Below are positions 10,061 to 23,665 of a stretch of 64,000 nucleotides of DNA, one piece after another; position 1 is the first letter of the stretch; every line of letters begins with the position of its first letter. The notes under the pieces were generated by a model. That model saw only the letters and a program-made list of their open reading frames with translations. It was not told where the DNA came from and did not search any database. Origin of the DNA: Boswellia sacra. Its lineage: Eukaryota > Streptophyta > Magnoliopsida > Sapindales > Burseraceae. Made by a program: the position numbers and the translations under genes. Location: positions 248,001 to 312,000 of the forward strand of contig SNVD02011469.1 in the NCBI GenBank assembly GCA_013180625.2. Direction: 5' to 3'.

Positions 10061-10799
10061 TCTCATTGGAAGCTTCAGCTTGTAAGTTCCTTTGCCCACT
10101 TCACATTTTTTGTTTTTATTTTTATTTTGCTTCAGCTTGTAAGGGTTTCGTCTGTGTGATTCTAAAGTTTGAAGTTTGCGTGACATGGTGCTGTTTTGCT
10201 TAATTTGGGTGGTGGTGAGTGTTGGTTAGTTTAAGCTTACATTGCTTGTTTTGAAAATTGAAACGAAGGAAAATTGTTGGGCTTTGATTTTACTCAGGTT
10301 TTCTTTTGGATTTCCAGCAATCAAACTGAGTTAGAATTACTAGAAAGAGAATCTTGTTGGTTACAGACCACTTGTTTGTTAATTTGCTCTTCCATTTGGT
10401 AAAGCTTGTTTCAACGAAAGGATGTTCAATTGAGAATGTGGTTGGCTTGGTTGATGAAATCGACTGAAAAGGCATTTGGGTTGATGCTTTGATTGTTCGC
10501 TTTTGTGTCAAGCAATTATGAGCTTGTGTTTCATTCCAGGCTTTTGGATTTTTTTACTATTGTCATACGAATTCCTTGACTGAAAATGGAGTTTGTAAAT
10601 ATTGATGATCCTACGGATATGCGTATATTTCTTGTGAATATTGATTTTATCCATTCCTATACATATGTTGTTGTCCAAATTATTTAAACAAATGACTGAT
10701 AACTCTTAAATTTAGGGATAAAAGTGTTAATGTAGGCTTCTCCTATCCTTGATTTTTACCACCAAAACGGTAAGGGTGTATATATATTTTTCCCCAATT
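10061..10799. other. 5' flank shared with the receptor-kinase units
   Basis: The first 540 bases show nothing recognisable beyond a short repeated word (GCTTCAGCTTGTAAG near 10074 and 10133). From about 10600 to 10790 the sequence matches 18590-18790 and 35610-35715 (TTTCTTGTGAATAT, GTTGTCCAAATTA, AGTGTTAAT, CTATCCTTGAT). Those blocks are the upstream regions of receptor-kinase units B and C. A kinase-unit promoter flank therefore lies directly upstream of the BUD32-like gene. Confidence 0.6.
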
Positions 10800-11284
10800 T
10801 GAGTGGGAGTTGGATCTCATCTAATCTTATCGCTCTCTCTCACTGGAAACTAATCGCTCTCAAATTGATCTGAAACCCTGTAGATTTCACACAATCAGGT
10901 AAGCTAGTGTTTGTTTTTTTGATTTTACTTGATCAGCGATATTCAGTTTTGAAAGTTGGGGAAGTTTATCGGCGACTAAATTTGTTCAGAGCTGAAGTAT
11001 TCTCTAAATTTGCTTGATTTGGTAAGTCATTAACTTACAGGCGCACTATTCTTCCTTTTGTTTTCTGTTCTGCTCTACCTCTCCTTCATCTTTCCGCTGT
11101 GTCTCACCCATGTCAACTGTCCAGTTGGAACTTCTGTTATGGTCTCTCTAACTGAGGTGCACTCTCTTTTAACTTTGTTACCGTCTTTTATTTCTGATGA
11201 AAGAGAATAATTCAGTCTTAAAATAACTGATGTTGATGGTTTGGAGAATTTTAGAGCTGAAGTTTCAACTTCATATATATGTTA

Positions 11285-14200
11285 TGTCACACCCTGTATC
11301 CAATATAGTAATACTGCAGCGGATAAGGGCTTGCCAAGGGAACACAGACTTTGCTATGCCGAAATCTTTTCTTAATTTTTAACTCATCGAATACCTGAGG
11401 TACACAACAGACTAGTGAGTATGAAACTCAGTAAGCAGCTAGAATTATAAAACTGGCGTAACACTCAAAATAAAACAATAAATGGCGATAACTATTTTAG
11501 AATATGACTGCTATTCAATACTTATTCCATAAATCACTGATTACTATTCATTTCTTGGTGTACAAGCCACCAGTGCCCTACTAAGAAAGTCAGAAAATTG
11601 ATTTTACTATTCAAGGATCGCGCCCCTGTGCGAGGAAATTGGCATGGCGATGCCAAGTTTCTGATTTCCAATTCGTTGCAAATTTCAGTTTCGCGCTCTT
11701 GCGCCAAGGGAAAGGCACGTATGCGCCAATTCTCTATTCTCTCTTACCTAAGTCGGTGCAAGTGGTGCTCTAGCGCGAAAGGTATGGCACAGCAATGCCA
11801 ATTCTCTGCCTATACCTCTTTAGATCCGTTAAAGATGCACTTCTGCGCCAACCCTGTACAATTGGCCAATTTCCTAGATCAATTACTCTCTTATCCAGTC
11901 ATATTTCTAATTCCATAAATACCTGTCTATGGGTGAAACATGGCTTTTGCATGTCAAATCTTATCACATACACCCATTTATATACAATGTCTCATTTACA
12001 AATAAACTTTTCACAAGACTACCACATCCTCATGTGCTCCCATAAACACATAAATCATTCACACATGAGTTTCCACAAACTAGCTACATTGTTCATATGG
12101 ATATCCATTTCACCTAATTTCGGAAGCTTTCATAGTACAGTCAGAGGCACTTAAGAACAGTGCTCTCTAATCAAGGTAGGACTTTTCATTTCACAGTTAG
12201 TTCCCATATGTAGGCCCATGAATCAACTCAAGGCTAGTCTGACAATCCGGGTGATACCGGGCCCATGCTACCGAATCTCGTCTACAGAAACACATGGTCC
12301 AGATCTCCCCTCAAGCCATGAGAGTCAAATATCCTAAGTTATGGCATGCCACTCATATCTCAGTTTTCACATTCAGTCACATGAGTGAAGCTCTATATGA
12401 AGCTTTCACTCACATATCACATTTCACACTTCAGTCACATAAATGAAGCTTTATATCAAGTTTCTAACCCAATCACAACATATCACAATTCATTCACCAT
12501 AATACTAGCATTTAACGGTATCACATTTCACATTTGACATTCAATATTTTCCCATGGGCTTGGCATGTAATTTCAAATTCATAACACATCATACAGTGAT
12601 GCATGCCTTCACACATCATAATATCGCAGTTCACTATCATAATTGAGTTCTACGTAGGCTTCTCATTAATCACATATACATTCATAAATACAATAAGCCT
12701 ACATATCTCATATGCACTTATGGATGTACACCATACACACATTGGCATCATTTTTACACACATATAACCCCCATTGACTTCTTTACTCGTGCCAACCCTT
12801 TCATTACTCATGTATTTCAATCATATCGTTGCACAACTATGTCCATGTATAGCTGGTCTCATTCATTTTCCATTCATACATATTCATGGAACTCTAATAC
12901 GTATGGTATGTCATAGACATTCATTTATCATGCCATCTTATGTGAGAAATTAGTATCCTAGAACGTTTGGCATGTATTTCATTCTTCATATACACACATC
13001 GTTTCATTGGCAATGTTATTTAAGCCATATCACAACAAATTCACATATATGAGGACACATTCACATTTCTATATCTCACACACATAGAAGTTATACCAAC
13101 ATGTCAATCACATACACATCAAAATGTGTGAAATCACATATTTCATAAATCACTATAAACCCCAATCAAATCATTTCCCATATCAGGTCCATGTATTCGT
13201 GGCCCCATTCACAATCCATCAACACATTTCACATATATTCACAAACACAATTATTAAACACCTTTCATTAAAAGTTAATATCTATTGTGTCTTCAGAAAG
13301 GTCTGGCTACTTACCTGGTTAGACTCGCCTCTTAATTTTGTTTTCATGTATTTATTGATAAGCAGTTGTTTAAAGTTCATCTCTTCTTCTTCTCCTTCCT
13401 CTCTGGTAACTATTGCCATATTCATGACACACTGATTAGTGTCCATTTAGAAGTCATTAAATCCTTTATAGGTTAATAACAATTCAAACAACCAATAACA
13501 TCATTTATTAAACTCTATAACACACACATATTGGTTGGATTATTATAATAAGAGGTTATTCATTTCTAATCATCACCAAACTTCATGGAACTCAAATAGA
13601 CATACATATTATAGTCCATGAATTTTATTGAGTCAAAATAAGGTCATATTCTCTTTGAAAATCCTTAATTTCATTCACACAACAATTCTGTCTACAGACC
13701 TCTTCACTGAACAGTGAAACTTTGAAGAATTTTATAAAATTCTACAATAATCCAATCTCTACCAAACTTTCCAGTCTAAAACTAGACATATATAAGAGTC
13801 ATTCCACCAAAAATCATGATTTTATAAGGAGTTTAAGACAGTCAAGACGGAATTTATTTCACATACTCTGTTCTAGAACTTAACATTCACAGTTCTTTAA
13901 GTCAAGATTTGAAAAATCATAACAATTCATCCACAACTCCAAAAACCATGAAAATTTACAGTCTAACAGAAAACATAACCAAGGTTTGCGTATTAAAAAT
14001 CACGAAATTTTACAAAGATTTGCCCCCTCAAATCGAGTTCATTCCCCCTGCCCTGTTTTAAAACAAGGGAATTCACAATTTCGAACCAGAATTCAAAAAT
14101 TCATTACAATTCACACACTATGAATTTTCAAGTGTTTCAAAATTATATAAACTCCTTGAGGTGTCTACTTTATCATATAAAAATTTCAGAGTCAGCAAAC

Positions 14201-14782
14201 AATCACGGAATTTATAGGAATTTTCGGAATTAGCACTGTTCAGAAAAACAACTCTGCAGGATTCATACTCATACTTTACTTCTAGCTTCCTAGCATCATC
14301 AAATCTTTAAATTCTTCCATAATTCACTCTAATTCATGTTTTTCTAGCCATTTACAGCATATGCCTAACATGAAATATCACAAACAACAATAAACCATCA
14401 CTTAATTGCATGGTTATGGCTAGAGTTAGAGAGAGAGGAGTGAATCTTTACTTCTTGGACTCTTGTTTCCTTCCTCTCCTCTTGATTCCATGGCAAAAAT
14501 TGAGAGAAAATGGAGAGAGAGTGTGCTGGACGTTTCAAAGAGAAAGGGGGAAGAAAAATGAATTTTCTAGAGTTATTCCATGTTTTATAGATATACATCA
14601 CACAACAATTTCAATGAAGCCCTTACACTTTTTTAGTTTTTCACTCACACCCTTCCATCTCTCATCTAATTTCATCCCTCTCCATATATATATATATATA
14701 TATATACACCTTATAATATTAGTAATACATATTTTTACAATATACATGTAAGTCAAACTTACTTAAAATTTGGGGTGTCACA
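11285..14782 (-). mobile_element. 3.5-kb TG...CA element, copy 1 (non-coding, TGTGACAC family)
   Basis: On the + strand the ends are TGTCACACCCTGTATCC and AAATTTGGGGTGTCACA, flanked by an exact 5-bp TSD, TGTTA (11280-11284 and 14783-14787). No frame for gag, reverse transcriptase, integrase or a DNA transposase is present. Orientation is taken from promoter-like features. On the minus strand an (AT)n/TATA tract lies about 80 bases in (14683-14706), followed by a pyrimidine-rich leader and then splice-like blocks (one at 13315-13431). TG...CA ends with a 5-bp TSD fit a solo LTR, but the exon-like architecture is unexplained. It is closely related to 31799-35444 and 58714-62511. Confidence 0.85.
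13315..13431 (-). other. Conserved 117-nt exon-like block of the TGTGACAC family (copy 1)
   Basis: On the minus strand the block follows CTAATCAG (acceptor-like) and ends AACCAG before GTAAGTAG (donor-like). It is open for 39 codons, including TREEGEEEEMNFKQLL and TKLRGESNQ. The same length, borders and open frame occur at 33997-34113 and 60050-60166. It could be a short coding exon or an exon of a non-coding transcript; no known domain is recognised. Confidence 0.55.
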
Positions 14783-15687
14783 TGTTAAGTATTTGCCTTT
14801 GCTTTATTCAGACATCTTTGGTTCTGTTTACTTCAGGACCCCAACCCTGGTTTTTTAAGAAAAATTGAAATGAAATTGGTCCATGTTCGGATAAAATTTG
14901 TCTTCATATACAGGGGCTATATTATCTTCTTTTTGTTATACACTTGTTTGCAAATTTTCATATTTATTTATTGTGGACATTCCCGCTGGGTAACCACATG
15001 TTAAGGGCCTTTTGAGATTTTCGCTATGGAAATTACGGCCATGGGTGAAGATGGCTCCCTCATCCTGATTAAGCAAGGAGCTGAAGCTGTAAGTCATGAT
15101 AATGCTCATCTACTAACCTGTTTGGGAATTTCAAAGGAATTGGAGCTGAGTCTCTCATGCTTGATAAGGATTACATACAATACAAGTGAATATAATTGCT
15201 CCATTATCTTGCAGTTTCCCACTCAGTTGCAATTACTGTCCTTTTGACCTGCAAAGTTTTCTTTTCTGGTTTCTGACCTGGATATTCTCATTAGAGAGTT
15301 TTCGAGTCAAAATTTGTTGGAAGGAGGTCTATTGTCAAGGAATGCTTCTCAAAGAAGTATAGGCACCCATCTTTGGATTCAAAACTTACTCTCAAGCGCC
15401 TAAATGCTGTCAGTTCTTTAATTATGTATATCATCTTTATATAATTATTAATTTCCATACTGTAGCGATAGGCAATTTGTTCCGACTTCTTCCATGACAT
15501 AAGCTCTAGAGCAGGAGGCTAAGTGCATGACAAAAGCAAGACCACTAGGGGTTTCTACTCCAGTGCGCTCGGATGATATAGCTATGCAGATTGGCGATGC
15601 AATTGGTAAATTACATGATGGCGGTCTCATTCATGGAGACTTGACCACCTCAAACATGCTACTCGGGTGGTACAAACCAGCTGGTGA

Positions 15688-15891
<204 letters not shown>

Positions 15892-16485
15892 TAATTAGTT
15901 TGTTACAGTGTCAAACTTCCTTTTACTACTAGTTGTTTTCCTGAAAGACATTAAGAACTTTTTTTATAAAATTTGAATATGGCAAAAGCAGAATTCATAT
16001 AAAATATGTTATGTTTATACATTTCATATTCCTATTGATTTTGGATTAATGACATGGATATTACTTCATTAAGATTCTGGAAAGGGATTGTTATTTAGGA
16101 ACTTAAAACAGCTGCAGATGGCACATTATATGTTTCAATATTTGGTTATGGAAACAGAATTTAGCTTTTGAAATTGGAGCGAGACAGAATAAAATAAAGT
16201 ACACAGTGGTCTCATTACTTGTCCATGTATGTGTATAGATGGAGTGTATACTTGCTGCCTACAAGAAATCCTCAAAGCTATGGTCATCAACATTTAACAA
16301 GCTAGCCCAAGATGCAATCCTTTGGCCTTTCATCCAGCTGGTTCTTTTTTATCATGTAATTAGGATTGATGATTTGTTATATTTATCTCATTATTTATTT
16401 TGTTATTGCATTCAATTTATAGTGCGACAAAGGGGTTGAAAGCGCACAATGTTCGGATAAGGCCTCCTTCAACTTCTTGCAATGT

Positions 16486-16700
16486 TTAGACATGAACTCA
16501 GTCTGGAAAGTGGTAGAAGTAGCTACGGCTTGTGCTTCCTCAACTCCTGCAAAAAGGCCAACCATGAATCAGGTAGTGATGGAATTAAACAAATCTCTAG
16601 CAATTGAGATGGCTCTATGAAGAAGGGTCAGGAAGCTAAATTGAAAGACACTATGAGTTACTGTCAATTTGAATTTGGATACCCAATTGTGTCCCCTAGT
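16486..16700 (+). pseudogene. Receptor-kinase C-terminal tail fragment
   Basis: From about 16489 the frame reads DMNSVWKVVEVATACASST, then [20 protein letters not shown], the end of the kinase domain and tail found in units A, B and C. A 1-nt loss near 16614 shifts the frame and creates the TGA at 16618-16620. The out-of-frame remainder up to about 16700 still resembles the LNLDTQL tail. It begins only about 40 bases after the BUD32-like remnant, so the body of this kinase unit is missing. Confidence 0.9.
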
Positions 16701-19381
16701 AAGGTAGTACTTTCTTAAAATATTCCCTGTTTAAGTATGTAGACAAGTTTGTGTTCCCGGGTTTAGAAGCTTCTCTATGTCAATTCTTTTGTGCTTCATT
16801 CAATTTAAAATAATAATAATAATAAATAAATAAAAATAACCTGCAACTAATCTGATTTTGATTAATGCACGTTTAATGAAAAATGAATCCGTGTGGATCT
16901 TTTATGCTATTTCTATTGTATATGTCTGGTGAGTGATCAATTCTTGATCTTAATCATTGGTGTTATGACATATAGTAATAATCTCAGCTAGGAAGGTGGA
17001 TGCCAATTGCATTTAGAGTAATACTACATCTACAACTTATTTACAATTAACCTTTTATACAATATGAATTAACAAAATATCACTGGATGGAGAAAAGATA
17101 AAAGATGTTGAAGAAATTAAATATAATTATCTATGTAATAATATTTTTCAACTTAAATTGAAGAAAGAGTTGATTGTAAATGGGTTATGGGTGTAATATT
17201 ATTCTTTTGTCAAAGTGCAAGTTATTGAAATATTAGAAGAATCAACTACTTACTAATAAGTATTGAGAATAACCAAAAACTTGTTGAGGGTTCTCAGTTT
17301 AAGCTTCCGTTGTGTTCCTGATGATATTATATACCGGTACTTGTCTTCACAAGTTCCAAAAGCATATATTCCAAAAATTAGATCCTGAATGATGCACAAT
17401 TCATTAATAGTTGCTAATTGAATAAATGAATTAAATTAATATCACATCTTTTAAGAATTAGGATGTATGATTTTCGGATATACTATTGAGGAATTCAATA
17501 TGTCGAAAGGAAGGCTAATGGTTGTTCCAAAATAGGTTGTAAATCAATATCAAATACCAAACCACTCATTGCAATGAGTCGAGGAAGAAAAGTGCGCCAG
17601 GTGATCAATTCATTAATAGTTGCCAAGTGAATAAGTGAGTTAAATTAATGTCACATCATTTAAGAATTAGGATGTATGATTTTGAGAGATAATATTGAGT
17701 GATTCGACATGCCGATAAGAAGGCTAATGGTTGTTCCGAAGTAGATTGTTAGATAAGAAGTAAATCAATATCAAACACCAAACTGCTCATTGCAATAGTC
17801 AAGGAAGAAAAGTCTACAGGTAATCAATATATCTCCTTGTTCACAACATGTTTTCACGTTGTAAATTCAAGTTTTCAACTCAAGCGGGTCATGCCTTGTA
17901 CTAATATAAAGAGATAGACAAAAATACCCCGGCGTTCGACATTAATAAGTGAAAGGACAGGTTAAATTTAAACTAACACATTAATTCTAGATTTTAACCG
18001 AAGTTAGGGGAATATTCAGTCTGACACAAATAATTTTATGCAATAACCAAAGCACCCTCCATTTTTTAATGACTTGAATAAAATAAGATTTAATATGTAA
18101 ATAAAATAAAGTTTTAATAAATTCTAAATAGATTGATAGATTTTTTATAAAAAATTCCTGTCCTTTTTTAACTCTTTCGTGGACTCTCTTTCTTCCATGA
18201 TCTTCTTGATCGTCTGCAACCCCTTCATTTTTATTTTCATATTAACAAATTTTCTCTTTTAATATTCAATTTTATTATAATTTGTTTAATTAATTTCAGT
18301 TGTATTGTATTTGGTTTTTTCTATATAATTTTTAGCACAAGGACTAAATTCTTTTTATATGTTAATAAGTTTATTCTCTATTCTATATTTTTCTCTCTAT
18401 TTTTTTTTAATTTTGATTTCAATTATATATTTTTTAGAGATTTATATGATTCTTTTTTTATAAGAACAATACCACACACGGAAAATAACATGTAACTAAA
18501 CAAGTGAGAAAAGTAAATAAAGGAAAAAAAATAATAAATATTGATAAATAATGTGATACTAATAAGTAATTCGACATCCATGGTAGACAAAACTTTGTAG
18601 ACGATATCGTATACATTTCTTGTGAATATGATTTTTATCCACTCCTCTAGTCCTATACGTATATGTAGTTGTCCAAATTACTCTCGCACCAATCAATTTA
18701 AAGTAACCGCTCTTAAATCTAGGGATGGAAGTGTTAATTAAAGATTTTTCTATCCTTGATGTATACTACTAAGCCTTAGAGGTGTAAACGTAGTTTTTTT
18801 TTTTTTTTTAACAGTATTAATGTGTCTGGTTTCCAAGAAAATTGCCGTTTCTACTAGTGCCGACATGCATGCATATCGTAATGAGAAAATTCGTTGGACT
18901 CTAGACACTACACATAACACGTTAAAAAAATTTAAAATATTAAATAATAAAAATTAAAATATAATGCTTTTAATTCTGTTACTTCCATAAAAATTAAATT
19001 TAAACAACCTCCTTAAACCAAACTAAATATATGAAATATACGAGTCAAAAATATTAATCTTAAGAGCTTTTTGGGTCTAAATAAGTTTTTGAATTTCTAC
19101 ACAACGACGCTTCCAAGAGTCTCCCAATTAAGGACCAGCCATCTTGTTTTGCTTAACTTAATCACATATACGTTATAAGCACATTGTTTTAAGCTGGAAG
19201 TGGAACAAGTGCTCATAAGAATTAAAAATTTAAGGCGTGTAACAATATTATTTTCTCGTACCAGGAGATTTCTGACACTTGAAAATTGACTGAAGTAATC
19301 AATACAACATTGACTAATTCCCTTAATTAGCATCATATATTGTTAAACCATACCTGCTTTCTGAGCAAAGAAGAAACCAAA
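16701..19381. other. Intergenic region upstream of unit B
   Basis: 3' flank of the truncated unit (to about 18000), then the 5' flank of unit B. The 5' part (18590-19340) is shared with 35610-37150, and 18840-19000 also with 51350-51600. No gene is visible. There are poly-T/poly-A tracts at about 16806-16840 and 18797-18810. Confidence 0.6.
17402..17825. repeat. Tandem duplication, period about 209 bp
   Basis: CATTAATAGTTGC recurs at 17402 and 17611, and the sequence after both runs in parallel (TTAAGAATTAGGATGTATGATTTT, AAGGCTAATGGTTGTTCC and so on). Single copies of the same block follow other kinase units (30735, 50855), so the doubling is local. Confidence 0.75.
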
Positions 19382-22300
19382 ATGGCAGTAGAGATATTGT
19401 TGCAGCATTTGATCTTGGCATTACTTGGAATAGGAGCCCTAACGGTTCATGCCCAGAGTCGACCAGGTATCATTAAGTCAATCTTTAACTATCAACTCTC
19501 ATTTTTATTCACTAACAATAAACTAAGAATTTCTTTTCTATCTTTATCTTTACAGGTTTTATTAGCCTAGATTGTGGAATCCCAGAAAATTTGGGCTACA
19601 ATGACAAGATAACAGGCATAAATTACAATTCAGATGCAGCCTTTATTGAGACTGGCGTAAGCTATAACATCTCACCAGAATACAAAACTAGCACCCTTGA
19701 ACAACAATTCATGAATGTTAGAAGCTTCCCCGAAGGAGTAAAACATTGCTACACTCTGAAACCTGAAAACAGCAATACTAAGTTTTTGATTAGAGCAAGA
19801 TTCATGTACGGAAATTATGATGGCAAAGGGGAAGTACCAAGTTTTGATCTAGTTCTTGAAGCTAGTGTGTGGGATTCAGTGAAAGTAGAAGATGCATCAA
19901 CTGTTGTTACCAAGGAGATCATCCATCTTCCTCAGAAAAATTTTGTTTATGTCTGTCTTGTAAACACAGGCGGAGGAACACCTTTCATATCAGCATTAGA
20001 ACTAAGACCCATCCTAAATTCCAGTTTTGTAACTCAATCAGGATCACTTCTACTCTTTTGGCGGTGGGATGTCGGTTTAGCAAGCGATGGAACTTTCAGG
20101 TAATGCATTTTATGCATATCCCCACAAAATTCGGTAATTTGAATCATGGTTTCTAAGTGAAAATATATGATGCAGGTACAAGGATGACGCTTATGATCGC
20201 ATTTGGAGTTCTTCTGACAAATTCAATTGGACATCAATAAATACCTCGTTGTCAGTGGATTCCAGTCGGAACTGGTTCAAACCACCATATACTGTAATAA
20301 GAACTGCGGCCACACCAGCAAAGGGTAGCAATACCTTGTACTTCACTTGGAAGAATATTGATCCAACGTCTCAATATTATGCCTGCTTTTACTTTGCTGA
20401 ACTTCAAGATAATCAAGAAAACAACGAGACTAGAGAACTGAACATCTATTTGAACGGAAATTTGTGGAGTGATTCTTTCACTCCCCAGTACTTATCCTCG
20501 TATACTATGTACAGCGATCCACCATTAAGGCCAGCAGAAAAAATTGAGTTTTCTATCAGAAAAACTGACAATTCAACACTACCACCCATCCTCAACGGGT
20601 TTGAGTTGTATCGGATAAAGGAATTTAAACAACTGCTAACAGACCAACAAGATGGTATGTTCTTTCAAACAATTAGTTTTTGTATAGAGGCAGAAAATAA
20701 TAACTAGTTTTCCTTTCTTTTTGTTTCCCCCGAAATGGAGGGCTTGAATTAGTTCCCATAATTTTGATTCTAACTTCTTTACGCATGAAAAACCATTAGT
20801 CAATGCTATCATGAATATCAAGTCGGAATATGGAGTGAAAAAATCAGATTGGCAAGGAGATCCATGTGCCCCTAAGAATCTCTCTTGGCAAGGTCTTAAA
20901 TGCAACTACGATGATGATGACTCCCCGAGGATCATAACCCTGTAAGTTTACACCCAGGTATCCTACCCTATTGAACTTGATTATCGATCCCAATGCTTTA
21001 GTAACAAAATTAGCGGTCATGCATGCAGGAACTTATCATCAAGAGGCATAGCGGGGGAGATATCTCCTTACATATCAGGTCTCAAAATGATACAATCTGT
21101 GTAAGCATCTCATCTCAAACCTGTTAATGCTGTAAACCAAGTCATCTGCTTAACATTTTCAATCACCATTTCAGGGACTTGTCAAACAACAGTTTGGTGG
21201 GACCAGTGCCTGATTTTCTAGCACAACTACCATTCCTGACTGTGTTGTAAGTTAGATAATCAGAATTATTGATGGTACAGAAAGTTTCACGGTAATAAAA
21301 AATTAAATAAAGGTTCATCTTTGCTATTTCCTTGCAGAAACTTGAGAGCTAATAAACTCAAAGGTTCAATACCAGTTGCACTCATGCAAAGAAAAGAGGA
21401 TGGTTTGCTATCACTAAGGTTTGCTTTAAGTTCAGAGTTATATATAGCTAGATCAATATGGTTAAAAATTCTTTTTCAGAAGTAGTACTAGCATTTTTTT
21501 TTCTTTTTGTGTTAGAGGACAAACTTTGTTCTATTTTTGAAACTTAACATGATAGCTTAATATAAACTTTTAGACTCGGTGGTATTGGAGCAAAAGTCCT
21601 GAGTTCAAACACCCATATGTCCGTATTTGTTGTTTGCATTTATTTACATCTGGATAGGGCAAGCTCAGTACCATTGGCGAGCCTTATATCTGGGTAGCTT
21701 AGTACTATATTGTTATTGTTGTGCCCTAATCTAATAGCAGCTTTTAGATCAGGCGGTGCCACATCCAAAACCCATTCATAGTATATTGTTAGTGCTGCTG
21801 ATATAGCAGATATTTATTATATCTATGGGCTATTAGTAGCTATTAATACTAAATAATGTTACTATTAATTCAAGTCTTAAAATAAGAATTCTAATTATCA
21901 TCACTGTATATTTTAGTGTGGAAGGAAATCCAGATCTTTGTCCTGAAGCTTCGTGCAGCAAGAAACACAAGATTACACTCCCAATAGCAATTGTTCCAAT
22001 AGTAGCAACAGTTGTTTTAATTTGTATCATCCTAACTGCAATAGCTATCCTATGGAACTTCAGAACAAGAAAACAAGGTAAGAACAAAACAAAATAAAAT
22101 ATTTGCAGTTGTTGATCTTTCATTCAATTCATGCCTATAAACTTGTAATAATATCCAGAGGGACAGAATGGATCCCTCGAGTGGAAAAAGCAAATGTACA
22201 AATACTCTGATTTGGTGAAGATTACCAACAACTTTGAGAGAGTTATTGGGAAAGGAGGATTTGGAAGAGTTTACCATGGATGCTTGGATGGCACTCAAGT

Positions 22301-23665
22301 AGCAGTAAAGATCCTCTCAGAATCTTCAATACAAGGATATAAGGAGTTTAAGGCTGAGGTATGCAAAGTAACTTCTTGAGAAACTGTACAACTCCTTAAG
22401 ATATGACCAAATATGATATGGTTTTTTATTCACAGGTCGAACTTCTTATGAGAGTTCATCATAAAAACTTGACAACCCTGGTTGGGTATTGCAACGAGAA
22501 CGCCAATATGGGACTAATCTATGAGTTTATGGCTAATGGAAATTTACGAGAACATCTCTCAGGTTTTTTGCTCATTTGATATGTATGATTCTAATGAAGA
22601 TTAATCTGCTTTGAAGAGTTTTGGCAACATTGTAATTGCAGTATCAGTTGACTAAAAATTTTTCACTAATCAAAACAAACAAAGGCTTATGCATTTTTTA
22701 ACGTATCCAGAAAACAACAAAGATATCTTGAGTTGGGAAGGGAGATTACGAATAGCAGCAGAGGCAGCACAAGGTCAGAAAGAATGTGTTCTGTATATTT
22801 TTCCTTATCAAAATTTAATACATCTCTTTCCTATCTAAGGTGCTATCATGCATTGGAATTGAAATGTAGGATTGGAGTATATTCACAGTGGTTGTAAGCC
22901 ACCCATAGTCCACAGAGATGTGAAGTCTACAAACATCTTATTGAATGAAAAATTCCAGGCCAAATTAGCTGATTTTGGCCTTTCCAGAATTTTTCCAATT
23001 GAAAGTGGAACTCATGTGTCAACAATTGTTGCCGGCACCCCCGGTTACCTTGACCCTGAGTAAGTACACTTGTTAATATTATAGTTAGGTTTTTCTATTT
23101 TTAAGTTTTTAACCCCTGGGGTCGCAAACTGAAAGTTTTAGATCCATGAGAATACCTTTGTAGTATTCTTAGATTGCAGAATCCAAGTTTCGTGATACAT
23201 TAAAAATTAACAGACTAAGGCTACACACATAAATATTGTTCCTGCAGGTACTATATATCAAACAGGTTAACGGAGAAGAGTGATGTATATAGCTTTGGAG
23301 TGGTTATCTTGGAGATAATCACAGGTAAACCCGTGATTGAAAAAACTCTTGAGGATGACCACATTCACATCAGCCAATGGGTCAGTTCCATGCTTTCAGA
23401 GGGTGATATTCTTAATATCATTGATAGGAGATTAGAGGGAGATTTTGAAACAAACTCGGTCTGGAAAGCGGTAAAAATAGCTATGGCTTGTCTTTCTCCA
23501 ACTTCCTCGGAAAGGCCAACAATGAATCAGGTAGTGATGGAATTGAATGAATCTTTAGCAATTGAGATAAGTCGTATGAAGAGGCGTCCGGAAGCTGAAT
23601 TGAAAGACAGTATGATTTCGGTCAATTTGAATCTGGATACACAATTATTTCCCCTAGGAAGGTAG
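19382..23665 (+). CDS. Malectin-like LRR receptor-like Ser/Thr kinase (unit B, intact, 13 exons)
   Basis: Exons: 19382-19466, 19556-20099, 20176-20654, 20800-20941, 21029-21100, 21175-21246, 21338-21418, 21917-22077, 22159-22358, 22436-22562, 22711-22773, 22870-23059, 23248-23665. All introns are GT-AG and phases join; the sum is 2634 nt, giving 877 residues. There is a signal peptide ([20 protein letters not shown]…). The malectin-like region is about 30-365 ([17 protein letters not shown]), the LRRs about 416-490 (three short repeats in 72-nt exons), and a hydrophobic span of about 30 residues near 511-540. The kinase has [12 protein letters not shown] (575-586), VAVK Lys 596, HRD 690-692 and DFG 710-712. 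It is an RD kinase with the family's usual length. By family (LRR-I, FRK1/SIRK type) it is a plasma-membrane receptor kinase, often defence- or senescence-induced; ligand unknown. Intron 7 carries a repeat insertion also present in unit D. It is the only intact gene of its cluster. Confidence 0.95.
21480..21830. repeat. Repeat insertion in intron 7, shared with unit D
   Basis: The stretch with TTAGACTCGGTGGTATTGGAGC and CAGGCGGTGCCACATCC recurs at 57480-57800 in the same intron of unit D but not in unit C. It resembles the end of an old retroelement, but termini could not be set. It marks B and D as closer relatives than B and C at this intron. Confidence 0.6.

Noticed and set aside
14398..14751. 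Short proteins encoded near the ends of the TG...CA elements (also 35218-35418, 58710-59024)
   Set aside because: The frames differ between copies and cross the TATA tract. They are better explained as leader sequence, though a short ATG leader is noted at 58996.
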